Shown in pieces: positions 54,191-63,873 of a stretch of DNA of 64,000 nt. The first letter of the stretch is position 1, and every line of letters starts with the position of its first letter. Source of the DNA: Metabacillus sediminilitoris (GTDB lineage: Bacteria; Bacillota; Bacilli; Bacillales; Bacillaceae); contig NZ_CP046266.1 in NCBI RefSeq assembly GCF_009720625.1, positions 2,985,501 through 3,049,500 on the forward strand, in the 5' to 3' direction. The notes below the pieces were generated by a model. The model was not told the origin of the DNA, ran no database searches, and saw only the letters and a list, made by a program, of their open reading frames with translations. A program made the position numbers and the translations under genes.

Positions 54191-55462
54191 TTAACCTCTT
54201 TTAGTATACTTCTCTAGTTGTCCTTTGACTGAATGGGTAGGTAAAACAAACCCGTCAATTTCATATGTTTCCTCATCCTCATTAAAATCTAAATTGTGAA
54301 TTAATGATTCGGTTTTTAGCAGAGAAATGATTCTTCCTTCACTTGCAGGTACTGTCACACTATAGTTCTCCATAATTTCTATTGCGAATTTTTCTATTTT
54401 GCTCATTAATTTTTCTAAATCTTCAATTGAGAAAGCAGAGATGCTTATATAATCCTCATTAGGTGAAGGAACAAAAGAATTTGGTGTTTTATCTCTTTTA
54501 TTGTAAACAGTAAGAATCGGAATATCTGTTACCTCCAACTGCTTAAGTAGCTGATAAACAGTTTGTTCATGGTTTGAATAATCCAAATTTGAACTATCTA
54601 CTATATGGAGTATTAAATTAGCTTCTTTCACTTCCTCTAACGTTGAACGAAATGACGCGACTAGAGTTGTTGGAAGATCCTGAATAAATCCAACTGTATC
54701 AGTAAGCAACGCTTGGTAGTTTGAAGGCAATACTACTTTTCTCGTCATTGGATCAAGGGTTGCAAACAATAAGTCTTCTTCAAAGCTCCCAGCTGTTGTT
54801 AATCGATTAAAAATCGTTGATTTACCTGCGTTTGTATAGCCAACAAGTGCAATTTGAAACGCCTGATTTTTTTTACGGCGCTCCCTATAACGATTTCGGT
54901 GGCTTACAATCGTTGAAAGCTGCTGCTTAATTTCATGAATCCGATTACGGATATGTCTTCGATCAGTTTCTAGTTGTGTCTCACCAGGACCTCTAGTACC
55001 AATTCCCCCGCCTTGTCGTGATAAAGAGATCCCTTGGCCTGATAGTCTTGGCAACAAGTATTGGAGTTGTGCTAATTCAACCTGTAGTTTACCTTCTTTA
55101 GATTTCGCACGACCTGCAAAGATATCTAATATTAATTGTGTGCGGTCAATGATTCTCACATTTAAAGTTGAAGATAAATTACGCATTTGACTAGGTGAAA
55201 GCTCATCATTAAATATTATGATGTCAGGATCTAGCTCTTCGACAAGATTCAATAGTTCTTCGACTTTCCCTTTTCCTATATATGTAGCAGGATGCGGCCT
55301 GTCTCTTTTTTGGATCATGTTTATTAATACTTCACCATTTGCCGTTTTCGTTAATGAAGCGAGTTCTTCCATTGAGTATTGAAAATGATCATCAAGCATC
55401 GTTTGAAGTTGACAACCAACTAATATGACTTTTTCCTTTAAAACATCAATTGTATGATTCAA
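54191..55462 (-). CDS. hflX: HflX, ribosome-associated GTPase
   Basis: 423 residues. N-terminal HflX domain with [20 protein letters not shown] and [20 protein letters not shown]; GTPase with G1 [13 protein letters not shown]3 [11 protein letters not shown]4 NKRD; and the [20 protein letters not shown] glycine-rich element. HflX binds the 50S subunit and splits stalled ribosomes. It forms an operon with ynbB. Confidence 0.95.
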   Translation of the reverse strand: MNHTIDVLKEKVILVGCQLQTMLDDHFQYSMEELASLTKTANGEVLINMIQKRDRPHPATYIGKGKVEELLNLVEELDPDIIIFNDELSPSQMRNLSSTLNVRIIDRTQLILDIFAGRAKSKEGKLQVELAQLQYLLPRLSGQGISLSRQGGGIGTRGPGETQLETDRRHIRNRIHEIKQQLSTIVSHRNRYRERRKKNQAFQIALVGYTNAGKSTIFNRLTTAGSFEEDLLFATLDPMTRKVVLPSNYQALLTDTVGFIQDLPTTLVASFRSTLEEVKEANLILHIVDSSNLDYSNHEQTVYQLLKQLEVTDIPILTVYNKRDKTPNSFVPSPNEDYISISAFSIEDLEKLMSKIEKFAIEIMENYSVTVPASEGRIISLLKTESLIHNLDFNEDEETYEIDGFVLPTHSVKGQLEKYTKRG

Positions 55463-55694
55463 TAAAAAATCCTTCCTTTTCGCTAATTTGCCAATATTAT
55501 CATATCAAACATTTTGATATTTCACTAATTATTTCTTACTATTTCTTACTTTTCATCAAAATATGATTGAACCATTTTTATCACCTTTCTTACAAAAAAA
55601 TATTATCCTTCACAATTATCATTGACCTTTTTAAAAATGGACTTTAAAATCAATTTCAGTAATTAGATTGATTGAACTTGAAGGAGATTTGACT

Positions 55695-56318
55695 ATGACT
55701 TGGGAAGTTTTGAGTATTATTGGAACTTTTGCATTTGCCATTAGTGGTGCAATTGTTGCTATGGAAGAAGAATATGATATTTTAGGTGTATATATTTTAG
55801 GAATTGTTACCGCTTTTGGAGGTGGGGCGATACGAAACCTCCTTATAGGAGTACCTGTCACTGCTTTATGGGACCAAGGTTTATTGTTTCAAATTGCCCT
55901 TTTTGCCATGACAATTATTTTCCTTTTCCCTGACAAGTTACTAAAGCATTGGAATAAATGGGGGAATATTACGGATGCGATTGGTCTTTCAGCATTTGCT
56001 ATTCAAGGTGCACTTTATGCAGTTGAAATGGGACATCCAACAAGTGCAGTTGTCGTTGCAGCAGTACTAACAGGCAGTGGTGGTGGACTTGTACGGGATT
56101 TACTTGCAGGTCGAAAACCATTAGTTTTACGAGCTGAGATTTACGCTTTTTGGGCAATCATTGCTGGTTTACTTATAGGATTTGAGCTTGTAAAACAACC
56201 TATCGAACTCTATATCTTATTCATTGGAATCGTTGTATTAAGAGTCCTCTCCTATACATTCAATTGGAGATTACCGATTAGAAGCCTGCATTCGACTACT
56301 AAAAATCAAATGATGTAA
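55695..56318 (+). CDS. Trimeric intracellular cation channel-type protein (UPF0126)
   Basis: 207 residues from ATG 55695 behind AAGGAG. The TRIC/UPF0126 repeat occurs twice: AFAISGAIVAMEEEYDILGV with GGGAIRNLLIG, and AFAIQGALYAVEMGHPTSAV with GGGLVRDLLAGRKPLVL. Seven TM helices are expected. Prokaryotic TRIC channels form homotrimers that conduct K+. It is divergent from hflX and monocistronic. Confidence 0.92.
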   Translation: MTWEVLSIIGTFAFAISGAIVAMEEEYDILGVYILGIVTAFGGGAIRNLLIGVPVTALWDQGLLFQIALFAMTIIFLFPDKLLKHWNKWGNITDAIGLSAFAIQGALYAVEMGHPTSAVVVAAVLTGSGGGLVRDLLAGRKPLVLRAEIYAFWAIIAGLLIGFELVKQPIELYILFIGIVVLRVLSYTFNWRLPIRSLHSTTKNQMM

Positions 56319-56360
56319 TGATAAACAAAAGCTTGTCATCTTACTCTTATATAACATATA

Positions 56361-56410
56361 AACAGGAGGACCTTACAAACTATCTACTATAAGTTCCTCT
56401 TGTTTACCTT
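56361..56410 (+). terminator. Weak terminator after the UPF0126 gene
   Basis: AAACAGGAGGA ... CCTCTTGTTT with a long loop and a short T-tail. Confidence 0.4.
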
Positions 56411-56466
56411 TAAATTAGAGAAAAACAACAGTTTTTGCCTCTCTCCGTGTTATGTCACTTTATGTA

Positions 56467-56805
56467 TCAGCTAATTTTTTGCAGAATTTGTCTTGATTGA
56501 TTTACTTTACATTTAACATATGTGTGAGTAGTATCAAATAATTCAGCGACAAATAAAGTTGCTCCATAATATGTTTTGTCATTCAACATTTCATTACTAA
56601 CTATATAATCATAGATTGTTGCTTCTATATCATTGAAGAATGGTAAAAGTAATTTATTATTTGTTAAAATTTGATAAAGCTGAGTAATTAGGATAGGGCT
56701 TTTCTCAAACCTATGATGCAAATCGATCATCTTATTCTCGTTAAGTGACAAATCATTTTCAACAAGATATTTAAGCTCTTCTAAAAATTCTTTATTATCA
56801 CTCAT
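56467..56805 (-). CDS. Small helical protein, 112 aa, unknown
   Basis: ATG 56805 lies six bases after AAAGGAGTG. The product is acidic and fully helical: DNKEFLEELKYLVENDLSLN, FNDIEATIYDYIVSNEMLND, and a basic C-terminus VKCKVNQSRQILQKIS. No family was recognised. It is convergent with the UPF0126 gene and has clean borders, so it is likely real. Confidence 0.6.
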   Translation of the reverse strand: MSDNKEFLEELKYLVENDLSLNENKMIDLHHRFEKSPILITQLYQILTNNKLLLPFFNDIEATIYDYIVSNEMLNDKTYYGATLFVAELFDTTHTYVKCKVNQSRQILQKIS

Positions 56806-57041
56806 GCTAATCACTCCTTTGATACTAATATTTTAACATTACAGCACTATTTTTGTAAGCGGTTCCATAAATAATTTCTATAGCTTTTTACGATCAAATT
56901 TAACGAGTTTAATGCTTTTTACTGATTGATTTTTTTATACACATTGAATAATTCATCTCACCCTAAGAAATGATTCACCGAAAATTTAGTAAATGAATAA
57001 ATTAAGAAGAATGCTCCTTTCTGAAAGGTGTGAATGAATGT

Positions 57042-57401
57042 ATGAAATGGAAAAACTATGGATTATGGGTCTCAATTGCATCGCTTCTATATATGATATT
57101 TAAAGATTTTGGTTTGGAAATCGACTTAACAGCATGGCAAACATATGTGACAGCCATTCTCGGTATTTTAGTTTCTTTAGGGATCATTTCAAATCCTGAA
57201 AACGGCAAAGGTTATTTCAATGCAAAAGTTCCACCGAGTATACCTGGAAATTCCGCACCAGAACAAGCTAACTTACCTTCAGAAGAAACAGAAGTATATA
57301 ATGAAACAAATTCTGCACTTAATCAAACGGAAGTCACTCCGCCTTTATCTCTAGAAGAAGAAATTGTTCATGATCGTATGTATACTCCTTATGAAAAATA
57401 A
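57042..57401 (+). CDS. Phage holin (phi LC3-like) domain protein
   Basis: About 119 residues. The first 60 residues fit phi LC3-type holins: KWKNYGLWVSIASLLYMIFK, DFGLEIDLTAWQTYVTAILG, ILVSLGIISNPENGKGY. The C-terminal half is a polar Pro/Glu-rich extension ending VHDRMYTPYEK. Such holin homologues occur as chromosomal single genes in bacilli, here without an endolysin. ATG 57042 is favoured over GTG 57030, which overlaps AAAGG. Confidence 0.75.
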   Translation: MKWKNYGLWVSIASLLYMIFKDFGLEIDLTAWQTYVTAILGILVSLGIISNPENGKGYFNAKVPPSIPGNSAPEQANLPSEETEVYNETNSALNQTEVTPPLSLEEEIVHDRMYTPYEK

Positions 57402-57405
57402 ATTT

Positions 57406-57436
57406 TAAAAAGGCTGAAAAATTTTCAGCCTCTTTG
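57406..57436 (+). terminator. Terminator after the holin-like gene
   Basis: AGGCTGAAAA ... TTTTCAGCCT then CTTTGACTT. Confidence 0.8.
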
Positions 57437-57453
57437 ACTTAAACGGTTTTTTC

Positions 57454-57685
57454 TTATTTAATTATTCCAACTGTATGATTTTCACACTCTACAAATGCCA
57501 ATGATTGACAGTAATTGTTATATCCCTTTACTTCTCTAATAACATACTTTAATTTTAATCCCTTCTCTTCTACATGTTTTAACTGTTCTGTTTCTAGTTT
57601 GTCAGATGGTTTAGCTAATAAAAGAATAAGAAAAAAAGATACCTAATTATACAACAAATAATACTAGACCGACCGCTTTCATCAT
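57454..57685 (-). pseudogene. Small exported or membrane protein gene, broken by a stop and a frameshift
   Basis: From ATG 57685 (behind GAAGGTC) a hydrophobic leader reads MMKAVGLVLFVV, then a TAA. A frame displaced by one base continues LILLLAKPSDKLETEQLKHV, EEKGLKLKYVIREVKGYNNY and CQSLAFVECENHTVGIIK to a stop at 57454. The pieces would make a roughly 75-residue secreted or anchored protein with three Cys in the tail. No family was recognised. Confidence 0.6.
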
Positions 57686-57782
57686 GACCTTCAGAACATT
57701 CAATATGATATATCTTGTAAGCCGGTAGAATCAAAAAAGAGCAAGGGAATATCTAGGAAATAAATAAACTAATTCAAATAGG

Positions 57783-57808
57783 ACTAACCATAGTAGTTAG
57801 TCCTTTTC
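57783..57808 (-). terminator. Hairpin after spoVK
   Basis: AGGACTAAC, loop CATAGTA, GTTAGTCCT; the T-tail on the minus strand is short. Confidence 0.6.
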
Positions 57809-57812
57809 TTTA

Positions 57813-58778
57813 TTACTTTTTTTCATCAGATAAGTCTAAATCCTGACCTTTAATCGTCAATAGATCTTCCCGATTATATCGATCGGTGAGCAATAATCGC
57901 ATGGCTTGGGAACGAATTGATTTCTCGATTATATTTCGAACATACCTGCCATTACTAAATTTTGATGGATGTGTCATTACTTTTACAGCCATTAAATGTT
58001 CTTTGAGTTTGACAGCTGCTTCATCATTAAATCGATATTCTCTTTCAGACATCATTCTATTTGCAATTTCTATAAGATCCTCAACAGAATAATCTGGAAA
58101 ATCAACAACCAATGGAAATCTAGATAATAAGCCAGGATTAAGTGATAAAAAGTTATCCATTTCCCGAGGATACCCTGCAAGAATCAACACAAAGTCATGT
58201 TGTTTATCTTCCATATGCTTTACTAATGTATCAATTGCTTCTTTACCGAAATCTTTTTCACCACCTCTTGCAAGTGAATAAGCTTCATCAATGAATAATA
58301 TTCCTCCAAGAGATTTTTTAATTAAATCTCTCGTTTTTTGAGCAGTATGACCAATATATTCACCAACTAGATCTGCTCGCTCTGCTTCAATAAGATGGCC
58401 TTTCGATAATACATTCATTTGAAAAAACAACTTTCCAACTAATCGAGCAACTGTTGTTTTTCCTGTACCTGGATTGCCCTTAAACATCATATGAAGAGCT
58501 TGTTTCCCTACCTTTAACCCTTGTTCTTCACGTTTTTTATTGATAAATATCCAAGCATAGATCTCCTTTATCATTCGTTTCATTTCATTCATTCCTACTA
58601 GCGAGCTCATTTCGTTCTCAATTTCTTTTAGAATGATATGTTTTCCTTCCACTTTTGGAATTTTCAAATCAAAGGAAGAGGCCTTATCTTTTTCATCGAA
58701 TTTTTCCTTAGATTGATTATTTAAGATGATATTAATCTGTCCATTTGTTTTATATGTGACAGCTTGATCTCTTTCCAT
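57813..58778 (-). CDS. spoVK: SpoVK, stage V sporulation AAA+ ATPase
   Basis: 321 residues, CbbX-type AAA+ protein. Walker A FKGNPGTGKTTVARLVGKLF, Walker B GGILFIDEAYSLARGG, sensor region ILAGYPREMDNFLSLNPGLL and arginine finger SRFPLVVDFPDY. It is needed for late spore maturation in B. subtilis. Expected sigma-E/K control could not be read with confidence. A Lys/Asn-rich N-terminal segment precedes the ATPase. Confidence 0.93.
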   Translation of the reverse strand: MERDQAVTYKTNGQINIILNNQSKEKFDEKDKASSFDLKIPKVEGKHIILKEIENEMSSLVGMNEMKRMIKEIYAWIFINKKREEQGLKVGKQALHMMFKGNPGTGKTTVARLVGKLFFQMNVLSKGHLIEAERADLVGEYIGHTAQKTRDLIKKSLGGILFIDEAYSLARGGEKDFGKEAIDTLVKHMEDKQHDFVLILAGYPREMDNFLSLNPGLLSRFPLVVDFPDYSVEDLIEIANRMMSEREYRFNDEAAVKLKEHLMAVKVMTHPSKFSNGRYVRNIIEKSIRSQAMRLLLTDRYNREDLLTIKGQDLDLSDEKK

Positions 58779-59005
58779 AGATGTTCACCCCAAATCTCTG
58801 ACTATTGATATGTAGGCTTAAAATGATTGCATCATTATAAGCCTAAAAATGAACATTCATCTTGTACAACTCTACATGTTTTTACAAATTATTGACGAAA
58901 ACACTTGAAAACTGTTGATATTTGCGCTTTCCCAAGAAATATTCATTCCTTTATTTATATTCATTTCTTAAAAAATTACAACCGTTTGAAGATAAAAACT
59001 AAAAA

Positions 59006-59044
59006 ACAAACGGAGCTGATAGAAGATCAGCTCCGTTTTAACTT
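59006..59044 (-). terminator. hfq terminator
   Basis: Minus strand: AACGGAGCTGAT, loop CTTCT, ATCAGCTCCGTT, then TGTTTTTT. Confidence 0.9.
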
Positions 59045-59054
59045 TGAATGTAAA

Positions 59055-59279
59055 CTATTCTAATTCCAATTGGATATTTTTCTGCGGGGAAAAAGTTGAA
59101 ATTGCATGCTTATATATTAGCTGTTGCTTACCTTCCGTTTCTAAAAGAACTGTGAAATTATCGAAGCCCTTCACAAGTCCTCTTAATTGAAATCCATTTA
59201 ATAGAAACACAGTGACAAATGTACCATCCTTGCGTAATTGGTTTAAAAATTGATCTTGAATGTTGATTGATTGTTTCAT
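59055..59279 (-). CDS. hfq: Hfq RNA chaperone
   Basis: 74 residues, the short form of bacilli. Sm1 motif: [40 protein letters not shown]; Sm2 motif: [12 protein letters not shown]. It forms a hexamer that binds A-rich and U-rich RNA. It is 45 bp after miaA, the conserved arrangement. GGAGGACG lies before ATG 59279. Confidence 0.96.
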   Translation of the reverse strand: MKQSINIQDQFLNQLRKDGTFVTVFLLNGFQLRGLVKGFDNFTVLLETEGKQQLIYKHAISTFSPQKNIQLELE

Positions 59280-59324
59280 GTTTCGTCCTCCTCTTTTCTC
59301 TATACCTATATAATTCGCTTAAAA

Positions 59325-60263
59325 CTAAAGCTTTCCTGCAATGTATGTAAATATTTCATCAACCATATTATTATAGTTAATTGGTGGCGTCATATCAAAC
59401 CAATTAACATCCATTTTATTGCGGAACCATGTTAATTGACGTTTCGCATATCTTCGTGAATTTTGCTTCAGCTGATTTATGGCATCATCAAATGTGATCT
59501 TTCCATCAAAATAGTCATAGATCTCTTTGTAGCCTATTGCTTGAATTGATTGTGTGTTGCGAATTCCTTTATCGTATAACCACTTAACTTCTTCGAACAG
59601 TCCTTGCGCTACCATAATGTCCACTCTTTTGTTTATACGTTCATAGAGTATGTCACGATCCATCGTTAATCCAACTAAAGCTACATCATAAAGTAATTCT
59701 TGTTCCTGGCTGCTTATGTATTCAGACATCGGTTTATTCGTACAATGAAAAACCTCAAGCGCACGAATCACTCTTCTACTATTGTTTGGATGAATTTTAC
59801 TTGCCGATTCAGGATCGATTTTCTCAAGCATTTCATGTATTGCATGTTCACCCTTTTCTTTTAACACCAATTCCATATTAGATCTAAATTCAGGATCAGA
59901 TGGATTCTCTGTAAATTGATAATTATATAATACAGATTGGATATATAATCCAGTTCCTCCAACAATCATAGGTGTCTTAGACTGATTGCTAATTTCATCA
60001 ATTAAGGGTCGGACTCTATGTTGAAATTCAGCGACAGAAAAGTCTTCATCAGGATTTTTAATATCAAGTAAGTGATGCTTAATCCCTTCCATTTCAGCTT
60101 CGGTTATTTTCGCTGTACCGATGTCCATTCCTTTGTAAATCTGCATTGAGTCACCACTAATTATTTCTCCATTTAGTCGATGTGCTAAATCAATACTAAG
60201 TTTCGTTTTCCCAACTGCTGTTGGACCAATGATGACGACGAGTTTCCTTTTTTTCAAATACAA
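59325..60263 (-). CDS. miaA: MiaA, tRNA dimethylallyltransferase
   Basis: 312 residues. Walker A VIIGPTAVGKTKLSIDLAH, DSMQIYKGMDIGTAK, the tRNA-binding HHLLDIKNPDEDFSVAEFQ, TGLYIQSVL and the C-terminal QLKQNSRRYAKRQLTWFRN. It adds an isopentenyl group to A37 of tRNAs reading UNN codons. It is the first gene of miaA-hfq. Confidence 0.97.
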   Translation of the reverse strand: MYLKKRKLVVIIGPTAVGKTKLSIDLAHRLNGEIISGDSMQIYKGMDIGTAKITEAEMEGIKHHLLDIKNPDEDFSVAEFQHRVRPLIDEISNQSKTPMIVGGTGLYIQSVLYNYQFTENPSDPEFRSNMELVLKEKGEHAIHEMLEKIDPESASKIHPNNSRRVIRALEVFHCTNKPMSEYISSQEQELLYDVALVGLTMDRDILYERINKRVDIMVAQGLFEEVKWLYDKGIRNTQSIQAIGYKEIYDYFDGKITFDDAINQLKQNSRRYAKRQLTWFRNKMDVNWFDMTPPINYNNMVDEIFTYIAGKL

Positions 60264-60418
60264 TCACTCTTTCACACCAGATAAATACTACGTTCATCAT
60301 CTTACCATGTGAACATCGTGAACACCAGAATATTGTACCCTTTTTTATACAATTGTAAACATTTTACCTTCTAACAAATTTAAGTTTACATAATATATTT
60401 ATCGGAAATTAATACACC

Positions 60419-60640
60419 TTACTTTAGTTTATTTGCATGTAATAATTCCTTTTGCCTTACTCCTTTTTTTGACAGATAATTATTTTTCCAACCAGCATAT
60501 AGAAAATAATATCCAGATAAGATCGTGATAACATCATTAACTTTATCCTCAGGAATTGTTTGATAGCCCAATGTATTTAACACAGTATTCACAACAGCAA
60601 CAATTAGAAGTGTAAAACGAACAATGCTTGGAATATCCAA
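60419..60640 (-). CDS. SPP1-type phage holin-like small membrane protein
   Basis: 73 residues with two TM helices (IVRFTLLIVAVVNTVLNTLG and VNDVITILSGYYFLYAGWKN), a short polar loop (YQTIPEDK), and a basic tail. The pattern TIVRxxLLxVAxxNxxLxxxG...I....A.WKNN matches SPP1 holin-family proteins. There is no endolysin nearby, so this is a stand-alone holin homologue. GGAGGCATTAAT lies before ATG 60640. Confidence 0.75.
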   Translation of the reverse strand: MDIPSIVRFTLLIVAVVNTVLNTLGYQTIPEDKVNDVITILSGYYFLYAGWKNNYLSKKGVRQKELLHANKLK

Positions 60641-60756
60641 ATTAATGCCTCCTCTATATCTCTCTTTTTTTCAAATCATCTCTTATATCTTATATTCACC
60701 CCTTCTATAGCTAGACTTATTTTTAAAACAATTAAATTGTGGAATGAATCCAGCAA

Positions 60757-60782
60757 AATAAAAAGCCCTCAGCTGAGGACTA
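60757..60782 (-). terminator. Terminator overlapping the end of the 56-aa gene
   Basis: Minus strand: TAGTCCTCAG, CTGAGGGCT, then TTTTATTTTG. Confidence 0.8.
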
Positions 60783-60950
60783 GAGTTTGTCTCTTTGATT
60801 TTTCACTCGGTCGATAAGCCTAATATAATTAATTAACAAATCATAGGGCCATATTAACGTTGTAAGGATGATCTCATGACGCTTTAACTCTTTCACTTTA
60901 TAGACTGAATACACAATACCAATCATCATATAAATTAAAAGTTCAAGCAT
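60780..60950 (-). CDS. Small membrane protein, 56 aa, unknown
   Basis: ATG 60950 is seven bases after AAAGGAA. One TM helix (MLELLIYMMIGIVYSVYKVK) is followed by a polar turn and a second weak hydrophobic segment (EIILTTLIWPYDLLINYI), then RLIDRVKNQRDKL. No family was recognised. The tight ribosome site and terminator support a real monocistronic gene. Confidence 0.55.
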   Translation of the reverse strand: MLELLIYMMIGIVYSVYKVKELKRHEIILTTLIWPYDLLINYIRLIDRVKNQRDKL

Positions 60951-61094
60951 ATTGATGTTCCTTTCCTTTTTTCCCATTGTATTCAGTTACCTGAAATGGG
61001 TTCATAAGGATATAAACCTTGATAAATACTTGAATTTATCACAATTCATTTAGAAATAAGCATAGACATTCAACATGTCAATAATTAAATGAAA

Positions 61095-61141
61095 CAAAAA
61101 ACCACCCAAATAAAGCTAGCAGCAGCTAAGGGTGGCTTCTT
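61095..61141 (-). terminator. Terminator after the MFS gene
   Basis: Minus strand: AGCCACCC ... GGGTGGTTTTTTG with an inner stem AGCTGCTGCTAGCT; it overlaps the end of the gene. Confidence 0.8.
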
Positions 61142-62418
61142 ACTGTTAATTTTTTTGCATGAGTTTCTTCCTTTGACTGTTCTTTTATTAGAACTCCTCC
61201 AATTAGACCAATGACTGAAAAGATCACTGGAATAATAAAACCGTATAGATAACCAACACTGCTTTCTGCAGATTGAAAATGGTCCAATACTTTTCCAAAA
61301 ATGATCGGTAAAAGAACAGCACTTAAAAAACCTCCCATATTCGCAAACCCCGAGGCAACACCGACCTCTTTTATATCAAATGACTTACGTACAAATGCAA
61401 ATGTTAAGGCACTCGCTCCATTTCCATATCCAATCAATAAAAAAAGAAAAATAAGAATAAAAAATGGTGGTTTCCCGCTAAATAAAAGAAAAGCAGTCCA
61501 ACTTATTAAAATTAGCAAATGAACAAAAATATACGGTTTTTTGATTGAATGTAAGCGACTTGAAATCCAACTAGTTAAAGGAGCACCAATGATTGCTCCA
61601 ATGAGACCAATCATGATAAATTGGCTTGCAACGGAAAGTGACATATCATATACATGCATTCCATATGGTACTGCCCATGAACCGATGAATCCTACATACG
61701 TACCAACTGCGCCAAAGTGACAGAAAAACGCTGCCCATGCTTGACGATTAGAAAAAATTCTTTTTAATATTATCATCGGTTTTTCGCGATTTTTCTCCAT
61801 CTTATTAGAAGATGAATTCGTAACAGAACTGTTTTTTATCATCCGTTTTGTATTTTTAACAAGTACAAAATAAAGAAGAATTCCACACAGGCATAAAATA
61901 ATTCCAGTCGTAAAAAAGGACGCTCTCCACCCCGTTATCGCAATCCATAAAGAAAAAGGTACAGTTGCCAATAAAAACCCAAGACTACCAGTCATTCCGG
62001 CCATACCGAGTAATTTAATAAATTCATTTCCTTTAAACCATTGGCTTAAAATTAAAACTAAATTCACCCAAATCGTCGCATCACCTGTTCCGACTATTAA
62101 TCTTGCAAAAAGGAGAAAGGACTCATTAGGTGCAAGACTATAAATTATTGTACCTAAACCAGTAAGGAATGTGCCTACAATAAGAAAGAAATTTGGACCA
62201 TAACGATCAGACAAAATTCCGATCGGAACTTGCAAACCTGCATATGCAAAAAATTGTATACTTGTTAATAAACCAATAGTTGCTGCAGTAACGTTGAAAT
62301 CTTTCATCAATTGGTCAGAAATTAATCCCGGTGCAGTTCTTTGGCTTACAATAATAAAATATGTGAACAATACTGTGGCAAAAACAACCCATCTGTATTT
62401 GCTATTTTGTTTATCCAT
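61126..62418 (-). CDS. MFS transporter (anion:cation symporter/glucarate-type)
   Basis: 430 residues from ATG 62418, seven bases after AGGAGTG. Twelve TM helices; N-terminal motif QVPIGILSDRYGPNFFLIVG (MFS motif A) and FARLIVGTGDATIWVNLVLI. The opening RWVVFATVLFTYFIIVSQRT and the LTSIQFFAYAGLQ stretch resemble the ACS subfamily that imports organic anions such as glucarate or phthalate. The substrate is not deducible. It is monocistronic with a good terminator. Confidence 0.88.
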   Translation of the reverse strand: MDKQNSKYRWVVFATVLFTYFIIVSQRTAPGLISDQLMKDFNVTAATIGLLTSIQFFAYAGLQVPIGILSDRYGPNFFLIVGTFLTGLGTIIYSLAPNESFLLFARLIVGTGDATIWVNLVLILSQWFKGNEFIKLLGMAGMTGSLGFLLATVPFSLWIAITGWRASFFTTGIILCLCGILLYFVLVKNTKRMIKNSSVTNSSSNKMEKNREKPMIILKRIFSNRQAWAAFFCHFGAVGTYVGFIGSWAVPYGMHVYDMSLSVASQFIMIGLIGAIIGAPLTSWISSRLHSIKKPYIFVHLLILISWTAFLLFSGKPPFFILIFLFLLIGYGNGASALTFAFVRKSFDIKEVGVASGFANMGGFLSAVLLPIIFGKVLDHFQSAESSVGYLYGFIIPVIFSVIGLIGGVLIKEQSKEETHAKKLTVRSHP

Positions 62419-62612
62419 CTGTCTGCACTCCTGTTCCATAAGTATCGATTCTTATTATACTCTTTATTAACATAGATGAATTTATTATTTAGGAAGGAGG
62501 GCAGAAAAATTCCTTTATTTTCAGGACACCTAAACTAAATTAAAAAAGTGTTTTTAATTAACTTGAACCAATATACAATCCTTCTATTAAATATCACCCA
62601 TCAACAGCTGAT

Positions 62613-62846
62613 TTATGATGCTGAAAACTTATTTTGATTTCGCATCTCATTCAGATCATCGTTTAATATTGTGATTTTCTCATCTATATATTTTTTTATC
62701 AACAAATCTAACTTAATTGAATAATTAATATAATCTCTATTAACTGGACCTTTTTTCGAATACAATTCGTTTACAGTTGTTTTTAGATTATATATTTCCA
62801 ATAATAGATTCATGTTTTCACTTTGAACATGATCAATTGCTTTCAT
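62613..62846 (-). CDS. Spo0E-like aspartyl-phosphate phosphatase
   Basis: 77 residues from ATG 62846, seven bases after GAGGTG. The two-helix Spo0E arrangement is seen: LLLEIYNLKTTVNELYSKKG, DYINYSIKLDLLIKKYIDEK, where SIKLD is the SxxxD signature. It is longer than most Spo0E peptides, with an extra helical tail (ITILNDDLNEMRNQNKF). It may dephosphorylate Spo0A~P. It is the second such gene in the window. Confidence 0.7.
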   Translation of the reverse strand: MKAIDHVQSENMNLLLEIYNLKTTVNELYSKKGPVNRDYINYSIKLDLLIKKYIDEKITILNDDLNEMRNQNKFSAS

Positions 62847-62861
62847 CTTTGTACACCTCAT

Positions 62862-63617
62862 AAGCTTTCATATTTGATTTTGAAAATGATGATTTGACTT
62901 GATAATTAAATTCACTGATGTACATATCAATTCTTCCAAAACCTATACGATAGTAACATAGTCAAATTTTTGTGAGAATATGATGAGGAAAAGTAAAAAA
63001 ATTTAGAAAAATCTTGCGGATTATTAATATAATTCTTTATTTTTATAGTTAGTAGATAAAATTAGAGTTTATGTTGAAAATTAAAGCCTTTAATTTCTTC
63101 TTTTATTTTTATTAATAAATATTATTTTATTTCTATAGTAATGAATATAAAAATAAAAATCTTCAGAATAGTGAACTATTTTATCAATTCCCTCCCGACA
63201 TGATTATCATACTTAATTAAACGTTTGTTTAAAAATCGAATAAATAGTCTTTCATCATTGAAACGACATATCAATAATAAAAATTTAATTAACATTTTAA
63301 TAGAAGTAATAACTTAGACTCGAATTCTTTCCTTTACTGCAGAAAAAGGTCAGTTTACGCGCTTACCCAGGAAATTTAATTCCTTATAGATGCGATTTAT
63401 ATGTGTTTTCACATGAACCAAAACTATAAAACCTGAGCATGAGTTCAGCCCCCTCATTCATTTCACTTAACAACTGAACAGGAGATGTGGTTACTTTTGT
63501 TGTATGTTATTATGATTTAATTATATTGTCTTATTTCTTAATATTTTTGTAATGGAGCTATCATGTATTTTATGTATGATTATCTACATAACACAATGTA
63601 AGGAGTAAATTCACATC
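62862..63617. other. Very AT-rich gene-free region
   Basis: No reading frame, repeat or RNA family was recognised in about 750 bp. It is strongly A+T-rich, with only weak short inverted segments. Such stretches may hold promoters or decayed sequence. Confidence 0.5.
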
Positions 63618-63719
63618 ATGAAAGTACTAAAATCTATTGTATGCTTTTTTCGCAGATATCATAAATACGATTATTTCACTGAAAAATGTATTGATTGTGG
63701 TAGAAAAAAACATGCTTAA
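63618..63719 (+). CDS. Mini-gene with a CxxC pair, 33 aa, unknown
   Basis: ATG 63618 is twelve bases after AAGGAG. The product is MKVLKSIVCFFRRYHKYDYF followed by TEKCIDCGRKKHA: a basic helix and a zinc-ribbon-like half (CxxC). An imperfect terminator hairpin (63767-63792) lies downstream. It may be a real tiny protein or the end of a lost gene. Confidence 0.4.
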   Translation: MKVLKSIVCFFRRYHKYDYFTEKCIDCGRKKHA

Positions 63720-63873
63720 ATCCTTCTTCATTTTGTAATTGAACCAGGGATTATCCACATAATAAGGAGTTCTTAGCTGAAGACTTTTTTTATGTGTTTT
63801 TTTAAAGATAAAATTTATGATATGGTGCTCACCATCTATAGTTGGATAATTGTGACTCAATTTATTTTAGCTG

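Noticed and set aside
63627..63860. 77-codon minus-strand frame
   Set aside because: It is antisense to the better supported mini-gene and runs through a hairpin.
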